64,000 nucleotides of DNA, taken from the NCBI GenBank assembly GCA_051294375.1, contig CM119269.1, positions 7,019,552-7,083,551 of the forward strand. Direction: 5' to 3'. The notes below the pieces were generated by a model. It saw only the letters and a list, made by a program, of their open reading frames with translations. It did not search any database and was not told the origin of the DNA. The DNA is from Paraspadella gotoi. Lineage: Eukaryota > Chaetognatha. The translations under genes and the position numbers were made by a program. Positions 56,141 through 64,000 of the stretch are shown here, one piece after another. The first letter of the stretch is position 1. Each line of letters begins with the position of its first letter.

Positions 56141-57425
56141 ACGGTAGGGGCAAGAGAGGATGTGAAAGAAGACAAAAAAAGTGCATCTCTGAAACCTATA
56201 AAATCTAAAGTATACCCATGAGACACTTTTTGGTGGATAGGTCAGTAAAACGATAAAGGCAGGTTTTTTTTTTTTAAACATTTTTTTAATAAAAAAAATT
56301 TTGGCAAACAATAAACAATTCCTAAAAATTTTAAGTAGTTTTAATGGAATATGCTTACAATTTGAATGTCTATATGTCTGTCATTATCCTCAAAACATAA
56401 GCTTTAATTTGAAACCACCCAAACTTCTATTACTATTTTGCTATTGAAATATAAGTAAAAATTAATATTTTTTTTTTTCAAAAGATTAATCAAATTAATA
56501 CCATTGAACAGATTATTTCTTTAAAATAAAATACAAAATATGTTCTCAAAATACATTTTCTAACTTATTAGGCTTAAAAATAAGTTTTTTTGTTTAATTA
56601 ATAATAATTTTAGAAAAAAATATAAAAACTTTAAAATAAAAGAGAGTTTTAAAAAATATTAATATATAGTCTATAATTAAGTATTAAAGTTAAATCATTA
56701 TGTTTATTAATATTATTTAACAATATTTTTGTCTATAATAATATTTATCAAATATTGAGTGATTATTATTATAATATAATTTATTGAATAAATTTTTTTG
56801 TTGATAAATAATAATATATAATGATACTTTTTAAAGCTGGATAGATTTGATTAAAGTGCTCAAACTAATATTTCTGTTATTTATTTGAGATTAAGTTTTA
56901 ATCAAATATCACATATTTTTCTTAAAAAAATAAAATTATCTGTATTATTTATTTTTTAATAATTAATTTATATCAATTTTTTTTTAAATTTGTTTTTAGG
57001 GCTAAATTAAGTAGAACTGCATTTTGAGACCTATTGTACTTTTATTTTTAAAAAAAGAATCCGTTTGAAAAAACTGATTGATTATTATTTTTTTTTTAAA
57101 TTATGATTTTTACTTATAAATTCAATTAACAAAAAAATCCGTAAAAATTGGGAAGAGGTCTGCAAATTAAAGCTTATGCTCTGTAGATAATGATAGATGT
57201 ATGAACATTAAAATTGTAAGCATTTTCACTAAAACTATTTAAAAAATTTTATAAAAAAATTAAAAAAACTTTAAGTGAGCACTTTTAAAAAAAACCTACC
57301 TCTTATCGAATTTTACTGACCACTACTTAACGTGTCTCATGGGTAAGTTGGGTATCTTTAAGATTTTATAGTTTCAGATTGATGCACTTTTTTTTGTTTC
57401 TTTCACAATCCTCCTGCCCTTTCTT
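56141..57425. mobile_element. 1.3-kb element with about 260-bp inverted repeats
   Basis: CACGGTAGGGGCAAGAGAGG, CTGAAACCTATAAAATCT, CCCATGAGACACTTTTTGGT on the left are mirrored at 57,270-57,425 (GTGTCTCATGGGTAAG, GATTTTATAGTTTCAGA, CAATCCTCCTGCCC). Inner arms ATAAGCTTTAATTTG pair near 56,398 and 57,166. AT-rich core without ORF. Confidence 0.8.
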
Positions 57426-57984
57426 GTGTATTTTCAACATTTTTAAAATTGTTTGCTCCTAATTTTTTTTTTTTTCAATTTTTCTTATTCCTCTTCTTTT
57501 ATTTTTTTTCTTTTTATTCTTTTTTTCCCTCTTGTCGAGAAAATCTATGGAAAAAAAAAAAAAAAATATTTTACAAATAATTTTTATTTTTTTTAAATTA
57601 TTCTTTTAATAATTTAAATAAAAATCTGAGCTAAAAAAACGATTCTTTCTATCTGAACAATAACTGTAAATTAAGTTAAATTAAAAATTAAAATTAACTT
57701 TTTAATTCTTATAAATCTTAAAAATTTATTTCTTATATTTTATTATTTTTCTTTAAAATTTAAGTCTCTTTCTTTTAATCCATAACCGTTTTTCATGTTA
57801 CAAACCAAGTTTAAAACAAAAGGATTTGATCTGTTTTATTGCAATATTGCAAAATATTATGCTTATACATACTTAAATCTCTAACCACACACTCTCTCTC
57901 TATCTTCTTTCTTTTTCCTCCTTGCACTGAACAAAAAAGCAAATTAAAAAAATATATAAAAAAATAAATCAAAATTATTAATAA
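57426..57984. other. AT-rich spacer, no gene
   Basis: T- and A-homopolymer-rich, no supported frame. Confidence 0.5.
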
Positions 57985-58100
57985 ACAAGTTTGAAGCAAA
58001 CAATGCGGATCTGCCACGATCATAGCGGTAATATAAAATTGATTAATTAATTGAATAAAATAAATTAATTTAAGTAATTACATATAATTAATTAAAATAA
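57985..58100 (-). repeat. Inverted element end plus TTAATTAA tract
   Basis: AACAAGTTTGAAGCAAACAA, CGGATCTGCCACGATCATAG: the same end as at 33,866 and 38,244. Confidence 0.65.
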
Positions 58101-58119
58101 ATAACCATCAAGATAAAAA

Positions 58120-58960
58120 TTCCCAGACCGAACACTTCGGAGCCGTCTATTGGGGCGGCCTGTGCAGGGAAGGGCAACCACCCTGCACAGCAAATACGTG
58201 GCGAGACAGGAAAGGTCTCTGTCAGATCGGTTCAAACAGCACACAAAAGCCATATCGGGACGCCACTGAGTGGTCATACTTATCGGCTATTGCTGAGCAC
58301 AGCGCGACAGCCAACCTCCCCGCCATCCTGTTCAGAGAAACTGACTGTCTCGTGCGTGTCCCATGAGCGCGAAAACTGGTTTTCACTAGAGTATTAGATG
58401 AGGCGATTTACATCAAAGCCTCGAGCCCTCTCTGAATCGTGATGGATGTGAGCGATTCGATCCTCCCTCCAAGATTATGATTCGCTAATTAAAATGGAGG
58501 TGGAACGCCCAGCAACCACCCCACCGCACGGTGATTCCCACTGTTCCCCACTCAACGGTCAGACGGAGCCTCCCACAGCAATGGAACGCACGATCCTCTC
58601 CCAAACCTGCAGCACCTTGGTGTGAAGCTCTTCTCCACAACAGCTGAGCGTCGCCCAAAACGACGGCTGCAGGAGGAGGGAGAGAGTCTGTATCACTGCA
58701 GCAAAGCAAGGCCAGAAAACAGGCATTTGCCCGTCCTATGCCGTCAGGCGAAGAGGAGGGACTTCGGCAGCTTTATTCAAGGCCAGAGGGATATCAGAGT
58801 GTGCATTGGGTCATTTTTCCAGGCGGCCTCGCTTACCAAGTCCTGGACATTCGATCCATGACGATACCTCTCAGCCCAATGACAAGTCAATAACCCGATC
58901 ATGATCATCAAACTCCTGTTTTGCAGGCGGGGGGGGGGGGCAGCTCATTTTGAGCTCTTT
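58120..58960 (+). pseudogene. Penelope-like element: GIY-YIG endonuclease and C-terminal remnant
   Basis: Fragments in shifting frames line up in the order expected of a GIY-YIG domain: KYVARQERSLSDRFKQHTKA (after the GIY-YIG strand), EWSYLSAIAEHSATANLPA, ILFRETDCLVRVP, HERENWFSLE, LDEAIYIKA and SLNRDGCERFD, then LYDSLIKMEVERP to a stop. AEHS, the Glu of E-A-IYIK and NRDG are hallmark positions of Penelope-like and related endonucleases. Several frameshifts and stops make it non-functional, and the reverse transcriptase is absent. Downstream the AGCTCATTTTGAGCTC hairpin and a pLTR follow. Confidence 0.7.
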
Positions 58961-59430
58961 ATTTTCCTAATTCTACAACTTAGCTATCCCAACCTACAAT
59001 TCTCCTTTTCTCTTCCTTATTCAATCTTAATTAACAAACTAGTTAAAATATTCTCAGTTAAATCTAACTAGTTTAAGCATAAGTATATTAATTTATTGAA
59101 TTATTTTATTCCTTTATCTCTTTGTTGTATCATTACAAAATGAAATATTTTCTCTCTCTCCTTGTCTCTTCATTTCACTATTCAACAATTTCACCACTTT
59201 CTCTCCTTCTTCTCTCTCCTTACCTTAACCTGTCCATCAATCTGACCACTGTCCTTATTCACTTTGTTGGAAGCTTTATCTCTCTCTCTCTGTCCCTCTC
59301 TCTCTCTCTCAATCTCTTCTCTTCTCTTCTCTCTCTCTGACTCAATTGTTATAGAAAAAATTTGCCTGATTATTCTAACGCTGATTGAAGGCTTATACTT
59401 AAAGGCCAGAACATGTCCTATGTAAAAGAT
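58961..59430 (+). repeat. Penelope-like terminal repeat after the GIY-YIG remnant
   Basis: CT-rich blocks, CAATCTGACCACTGTCC, TTTGTTGGAAGCTTTATC and a degenerate hammerhead at 59,379-59,418, collinear with 35,088-35,520. Confidence 0.7.
59379..59418 (+). ncRNA. Degenerate hammerhead motif
   Basis: CTGATTGA has an extra T in the core, and GAAA is reduced to GAAC, so it should be inactive as written. Both changes are one-base indels and could be sequence errors. Confidence 0.6.
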
Positions 59431-59697
59431 AAATCGTTTGTAACATAACAAATGAACTTGTCTTCTCTAATAATAACATCGACCATTTGGGAGTCTCAAA
59501 ATGATTGAACAAAGACAACGCGATGAACATCAATGACAAAACGTACAACGAAAGTCTTTGGTACTTTGTGAGCCGTAGTACAGTAGTGATCAAATAAGTA
59601 ATGACCTGATCCTCAATCTGATGAGATCCTTTTTCTCAGCCTAATGTAAATACTAAGTTGTTGTTGTTTATTAATTTTTATCATTTTTTACTTTTTC
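59431..59697. other. Unassigned DNA up to the gap
   Basis: No gene seen. Confidence 0.4.
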
Positions 59698-59722
59698 NNN
59701 NNNNNNNNNNNNNNNNNNNNNN
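59698..59722. other. Assembly gap, 25 N
   Basis: Exactly 25 N. Confidence 1.
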
Positions 59723-59820
59723 TTTTTTGTAGTAAAAACAAAAGTTATTTATATATTCTAGTTGCCTTAAAAATCCAGCTTTAATTTAATCAAAATTGAA
59801 AAAATAAAATTTTAAAATAT
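59723..59820 (+). repeat. End of the transposon-rich block
   Basis: TTTTTTGTAGTAAAAACA through AAAATTTTAAAATAT matches 30,825-30,975 and 48,160-48,255; it passes directly into telomeric satellite. Confidence 0.8.
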
Positions 59821-60480
59821 ACCAAGCCTTCCGTTCAACTCTGTGCCTCTCCCTAACCCTAACCCGGGCTCAGCCTCCCGTACATCTCCAGTGCCTCAAC
59901 CCTAACCCTAACCGCCTTGATGCATCAACCACGGGCCCCTCCCCCAACCCTAACCCTAAACCAAGCCTTCCCGTTCAACTCTGTGCCCTCTCCCTAACCC
60001 TAACCAGGCCCAGCCTCCCGTACATCTCCGTGCCTCAACCCTAACCCTAACCGCTTCGATGATCAACCATGGGTCCTCCCGCAACCCTAACCCTAAACCA
60101 AGCCTCCCGTTCAACTCCATGCCTCTCCCCTAACCCTAAACCCAGGCCGGCCTCCGGTACATCTCCGTACCTCACCTCTAACCCTAATGCCGTTCTGATA
60201 TATAACAAGGGCCTCTCTCCATCAACCCTAACCCTAAACCGGCAGCCTGCTCGTTCACTCCACCTCAATCCCTACCCTAATGCCTCGATATAAACCCAGC
60301 CGGGGCCTCTCTCTACTGCTCAACCCTAACCGCTAACCGCGTGATAACCCAGGCTCTCGCCCATCCACTAAGGGCAGCTCGGTACATCTCGCGTGCCTCA
60401 CCTATCTAATTCCTGCCCATACACGCGGGCTCTTGGTCATCAACAACACCCTCCCCTACCCTATCCCTAAGAATTGGACA
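59821..60480 (-). repeat. Subtelomeric satellite I, about 135-150-bp units with CCCTAA seeds
   Basis: Units alternate CAAGCCTCCCGTTCAACTC, GTGCCTCTCCCTAACCCTAA, CAGCCTCCCGTACATCTCC and CATCAACCACGGGCCCCTCC. About four units, decaying to the right. ORFs here are repeat translations. Confidence 0.88.
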
Positions 60481-60764
60481 ATTAATAATAAGCCTAAATA
60501 AAACTTAACTTTACAACCTACGAACCCTAACCCAACCTAACCCTAAACTATCAACCCTAACCCTAACTACTCAACGCCTAACCGGCTAACTACTACCTAC
60601 TCAACCCTAACCCTAAACCAACTCAACCTAACCCTAACCCTAATCTGAGTTTATTTTAGGCGAAATCGCCATAACTAGAACGCTAGATGTAGTTCAGTGC
60701 GAAATCGCCATTTTGCTTAACCCTAACCCTAACCTACACTACTCAACCCTAAACCCTACCTAAC
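60481..60764 (-). repeat. Mixed CCCTAA seeds and GGCGAAATCGCC palindrome
   Basis: CAACCCTAACCCTAACTACT-type runs, then AATCTGAGTTTATTTTAGGC, the palindrome GGCGAAATCGCC (60,659-60,670) and GCGAAATCGCCATTTTG. Confidence 0.8.
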
Positions 60765-61090
60765 TCAAAATCCAAACATATCTACTAAAACTACTCAACC
60801 CTAACCCTAAAACACAATTTGTAAACTCTCTAACGCCTAACCCATGCTTTGGATAACGATATTCAACCCTAACCCTCGAGAATCTCATAACGTCAAGCTA
60901 AAAAATGCATTTGTAAACTCTCAAACCCTAACCCTAACTCAAAAATCCAAACATATCTACTAAAAACTACTCAACCCTAACCCTAAAACACCAATTTGTA
61001 AACTCTCTAACCCTAACCCATGCTTTGATAACGATATTCAACCCTAACCTCGAGAATCTCATACGTCAAGCTAAAAATGCCATTTGTAAA
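60765..61090 (-). repeat. Subtelomeric satellite II, about 165-175-bp units, two copies
   Basis: Unit: CAAACATATCTACTAAAA, CTACTCAACCCTAACCCTAA, TTTGTAAACTCTCTAA, CATGCTTTGGATAACGATAT, CTCGAGAATCTCATA, GTCAAGCTAAAAAATGC. Confidence 0.88.
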
Positions 61091-61590
61091 CTCTCAAACC
61101 CTAACCCTAACTCAAAAAACTCAATACGTCCCTTATTTTTATGTTTTGTAAACTCTTCAACCCTAACCCTAGCTAAAAAACGCGTTTGTAAACTCCCTAC
61201 CCTAACCCTAACTCGAAAAACTTAATACGTCCTTATTTTTATATTTTGTAAACTCTTCAACCCTAACCCTAGCTAAAAAACGCGTTTGTAAACTCCCAAA
61301 CCCTAACCCTAACTAAAAAAATTCAATATGTCCATATTTTTATATTTTGTAAACTCTTCAACCCTAACCCTAGCTAAAAACGCGTTTGTAAACTCCTAAC
61401 CCTAACCTAACTCGAAAACTCAATACGTCCTTATTTTTATATTTTGTAAACTCTTCAACCCTAAACCCTAGCTAAAAACGCGTTTGTAAACTCCCTAACC
61501 CTAACCTAAACTCGAAAAACTCAATACGTCCTTATTTTTATATTTTGTAAACTCTTCAACCCTAACCCTAGCCAGAATCTCATACATTGT
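61091..61590 (-). repeat. Subtelomeric satellite III, 98-100-bp units, five copies
   Basis: Unit: AACTCCCTAACCCTAACC, CGAAAAACTCAATACGTCC, TTATTTTTATATTTTGTAAA, CTCTTCAACCCTAACCCTAG, CTAAAAACGCGTTTGT. Each unit carries two telomeric seeds about 50 bp apart. Period 100 at 61,181, 61,281 and 61,381. Confidence 0.93.
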
Positions 61591-62170
61591 ATTTATTTTC
61601 ATTTAAATATCAACGTAAACTGCTAAACCCTAACCCTGTAGTTCAAATATTAGTATTTTTTACCGTGTGTAAACTGCTCAACCCTAACCCGTAGTACAAA
61701 TATTACTATTTTTGATTTCGTAGTACTTTCTTTGTTGCCTACCCGTGTGCACGCCTAAAATCGGCCTGTACGAGGTTCCAACGCAATAGGATCCTATGTT
61801 AAACGCCTTTCATTGTTTGGCTCCGCGGACAAAAATTTTTTCTCCCTAAACAGAGGTTCTTTATATATTTGGGGAATGGGTCTGGCTTTTTCTGGAAATT
61901 TGAGTGTCTCACCTACCCTTATAAGAGAGCCTCTTTAACGTTATTCCTATTGGGTTGGAACCTCGTAGTGAATCGAATTTCCTATGTGTAGAGGCAGGCA
62001 GCGGGTATCGGCGCCCGAGCCGTGGCTGGGACTGAGAGCCATCGTTGTCTGCGTCGTCTTTGATCGCCCGGGAGACGGGCATTGGTCTTGACCGTCACGC
62101 CTCCTCGCCAGGATATCCGGGTAGGAGGGGGCAACGACGGGCACGGTCTTTTGGTAGACCATGATGGTTC
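61591..62170. other. Edge of the satellite field; long hairpin; no gene
   Basis: Last CCCTAACCC seeds at 61,626 and 61,680. Inverted pair CGAGGTTCCAACGCAATAGG (61,770-61,789) and CCTATTGGGTTGGAACCTCG (61,945-61,964) encloses 155 bp. Open frames on both strands from 61,947 lack support. Confidence 0.55.
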
Positions 62171-62331
62171 TTTCGGCGGTCACCGGCGACCGTCGACCGC
62201 AGATTTGAGATTCCCGCCGCTGATCGAGGCTGCGCTGGCCGGGCAACGGTCACGATACGATAGACGGATTTTTCGGCGATCCCCGGCGATCGTCGACTGC
62301 AGATTTGAGATTCCCGCGGTTGATCGAGGCA
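62171..62331. repeat. 100-bp direct duplication
   Basis: TTTCGGCGGTCACCGGCGAC and CGCAGATTTGAGATTCCCGC recur 100 bp on with a few substitutions (61 bp compared). Confidence 0.85.
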
Positions 62332-62344
62332 AGCGGAGACGGAG

Positions 62345-62940
62345 ACCGGTGTTTAAAAAAATTGGTGCATGCGTGGGATTCGATCCGTGATTCGCCGTGA
62401 CTCCGTCAGGGCGATCACGGGGGAAAATTTCATGAAACGGTGAACGTCAGACCCGAGTTCGTTCGCTCGTGCTCATTTACGGGTAACGGGGATGTCGTAG
62501 GTTAAGAGAAAAGTCGCGGGCCCATGCCTTTTCTCTGTCCCGCGCCGTCGCCAATTATTCGTATATAAATAAGCGCGGGTATCGAACCTGTGACTCGCCG
62601 TGACTCCGTCAGGGCGAATCGCTTCTCTAAGGGAGAAATCTAGGCGATAGGCGATCGGCGATCGGCGATCGGCTCCCTCGCCGAATTTTCTTCCAATTAC
62701 GGGTAACGGAGATGACGTAGGTTACGGGAAAAGTCGCGGCCAAGGCTTTTCTCAATGTCCCGCGCCGTCGCCAATTATTCGTATTTAAATAAGCGCGGAG
62801 GAGGAACCTGTGACTCGCCGTGACTCCGTCAGGGCAAATCGCGGGGGTAAAAAAATATATAAAATATTTTTAAAAAAGTCGTGCATGCTCGGGAATCGAA
62901 CCCGTGACTCGCCGTGACTCCGTCAGGGTGATCCCGGAGA
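62345..62940 (-). repeat. Four tRNA-T-arm-like motifs in short repeats
   Basis: On the minus strand each copy reads CCTGACGGAGTCACGGCGAG, TCACGGGTTCGATTCCCG or a variant, at about 62,375-62,425, 62,570-62,620, 62,795-62,845 and 62,885-62,935. The B-box-like GGTTCGATTCC is kept in three of four, but no full cloverleaf is seen. Confidence 0.6.
62481..62860. repeat. 220-bp tandem duplication
   Basis: GGGTAACGGGGATGTCGTAG, TCCCGCGCCGTCGCCAATTA and TAAATAAGCGCGG recur at a spacing of 220 bp. An 8-bp array (GCGATCGG) lies between at 62,648-62,672. Confidence 0.88.
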
Positions 62941-63590
62941 AAATTTCAGGCCCGAGCGAGCACGGTCGGGAGCGGAATGAAAAAAAGTAGTTCCGTCGGC
63001 CTTCGGTGAACATCGGACCCGGGTTCATTCGCTCGTTAACCGAAAAGTCAAATAATGCTAAAATATGACAAAAATACCCGCGAACGATGGAAAAGCCCGG
63101 TAAAAATGTCGGATACACACATGTTTCGGGACTGGGTTCTCTCGTTCATGCGCCGCCATTTTGTATTCATCCGCGAATCATTTCCCAGTAATAATAAAGA
63201 ACGGCAAGGAAATAGAGGACGGTAAAGGACGGAATAGTGCAAAAAGCACGAAAAAACGCTAAATGTTGGAATGAAAGCCTTATACTCGGCCGCGGGGTCG
63301 ATCTCGGTCTCGTCTTGGTCTCGGTCGGGGAAAAAAAAGGATGGGAAAGCGCGAAAAAGCGCGAATATAGAACGAAAGTCAAATGGCCCCGGTGTCGGTC
63401 TCGATCATCGGGAAGGGAAAAAACGGACGGTAAAGTCAGCCTAAGGTTTCACGCGGGTGACCTTATAAAAATTCGTTTCTCTACCGTGACCTGAGAAGCG
63501 AATAAGCCAGGCAGTAATTGACCATAGTTCACGGTAGGCTATGAGCGATCTCGCAGCAAGGGGATCGATCATTTTGTGTTTTTGCTAACT
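62941..63590. other. GC-rich leader, no gene seen
   Basis: CpG-rich, with GTCTCGTCTTGGTCTCGGTC and AAAGCGCGAAAAAGCGCGAA repeats. Could be the 5' region of the following ORF. Confidence 0.4.
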
Positions 63591-63944
63591 ATGGATCATT
63601 TTACTTGCCTCGAATGTAACAAAAATTACCCACGAGAAACCCGCGGGAAAGGAATAACATGGGCAAAATCCGCGAACGAAAAATGGGTAAAAATTCGCTG
63701 TGGGAAAGAGACTGCTTACCCGTGTCCTAAAAATGAATGCAATGGTTGCAGCGCAACCTATGCACGACTTCGTGAACACTTTTGGAACACGCACGGGTTC
63801 CGAATGACGACGCTTTCAACTACGGAGGGAGAGGACCTTCGCAGGCGCGCAAGACAAAAACTGTGCGCTATTCTTGATGGAAAAAACTGGCCCGATGCCC
63901 CTGCATCGCCCGCTAATGAGATCCCACGAGCCCGGAGAAAATAA
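63591..63944 (+). CDS. Small Cys/His zinc-finger protein (117 aa)
   Basis: ATG at 63,591 (an in-frame GTG lies 15 nt earlier). Starts MDHFTCLECNKNYPRETRGK with a CxxC pair, then IRCGKETAYPCPKNEC, NGCSATYARLREHFWNTH: C-x4-C-x12-H-x4-H, a complete C2H2-type finger with the usual Tyr and Leu inside. Ends in a basic tail (PRARRK) at TAA. No membrane or catalytic part. Position beside a telomeric satellite and short GC-rich repeats, and the isolated N-terminal-style finger, recall the N-terminus of site-specific non-LTR elements, but a host zinc-finger gene is equally possible. The next frame is open beyond the stop, so truncation or an indel cannot be excluded. Confidence 0.55.
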   Translation: MDHFTCLECNKNYPRETRGKGITWAKSANEKWVKIRCGKETAYPCPKNECNGCSATYARLREHFWNTHGFRMTTLSTTEGEDLRRRARQKLCAILDGKNWPDAPASPANEIPRARRK

Positions 63945-64000
63945 CGACCACGGCCTCGGAGCAGATGGAGGGGTCGGTAGAGGCGGAACCGGCTGTTGAG

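Noticed and set aside
62082-62390. GC-rich ORFs on both strands at 61.9-62.4 kb as a gene
   Set aside because: They run across a 100-bp duplication and end in tRNA-like repeats; neither strand shows a domain or splice support.

Overview
The window is eukaryotic and almost certainly from an invertebrate metazoan. It is AT-rich, full of (CT)n, (CTTT)n, (CCGT)n and (GAAC)n microsatellites, has few coding exons but canonical GT-AG splice sites, and carries many decayed transposons. TTAGGG-type telomeric seeds (CCCTAA on this strand) make a non-arthropod animal likely. AT richness, a precursor laid out like cnidarian cationic peptides, and hammerhead-bearing Penelope-like elements would fit a hydrozoan cnidarian, but that placement is inference. 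The window is three contigs joined by two 25-N gaps (21,229-21,253 and 59,698-59,722).

Contig 1 (1-21,228). It holds a GA-rich repeat unit (1-1,605), a doubtful exon (3.4-3.6 kb), a one-exon proline-rich ORF on the minus strand (5,082-5,450), and a two-exon secreted-peptide gene on the minus strand (6,305-6,802): signal peptide, acidic propart, KR site, Arg-rich C-terminus. A hammerhead ribozyme motif lies just upstream of that gene on the same strand. Two convincing plus-strand exons of one or two disordered Gln/Asp/Glu-rich proteins follow (9,838-10,163 and 11,259-11,893, both ending in GTGAGT donors). From 13,599 to the gap lies a transposon-rich block that is repeated after the gap.

Contig 2 (21,254-59,697). 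It begins with a second copy of that block (21,254-31,035), most simply the other haplotype. The two copies differ by insertions with clean target-site duplications (a hAT-type MITE, a 2.96-kb hairpin-ended element). Next come a tRNA-derived SINE, a multi-pass membrane-protein gene (exons at 32,588-33,100 and 36,482-38,172) whose pieces are separated and flanked by long-inverted-repeat elements, and a nested cluster (42.8-46.7 kb) with an LTR retrotransposon that contains a TTAA-flanked MITE that contains a Penelope-like terminal repeat with hammerhead. From 46.3 to about 55.1 kb the sequence is an indel-ridden patchwork of segments seen earlier, including a broken copy of the membrane-protein exon and a degenerate telomeric stretch. 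A 1.3-kb inverted-repeat element and a Penelope-like GIY-YIG endonuclease remnant follow.

Contig 3 (59,723-64,000). It starts with the end of the same transposon-rich block, runs into about 1.8 kb of subtelomeric satellites built around CCCTAA seeds, then into GC-rich short repeats with tRNA-like T-arms, and ends with a small Cys/His zinc-finger ORF.

Taken together, the host genes are sparse and the organising theme is transposon layering near a chromosome end. The least ordinary features are the hammerhead/Penelope-like system, the cationic secreted precursor next to one of its ribozymes, and the stacked satellite families at the subtelomere.
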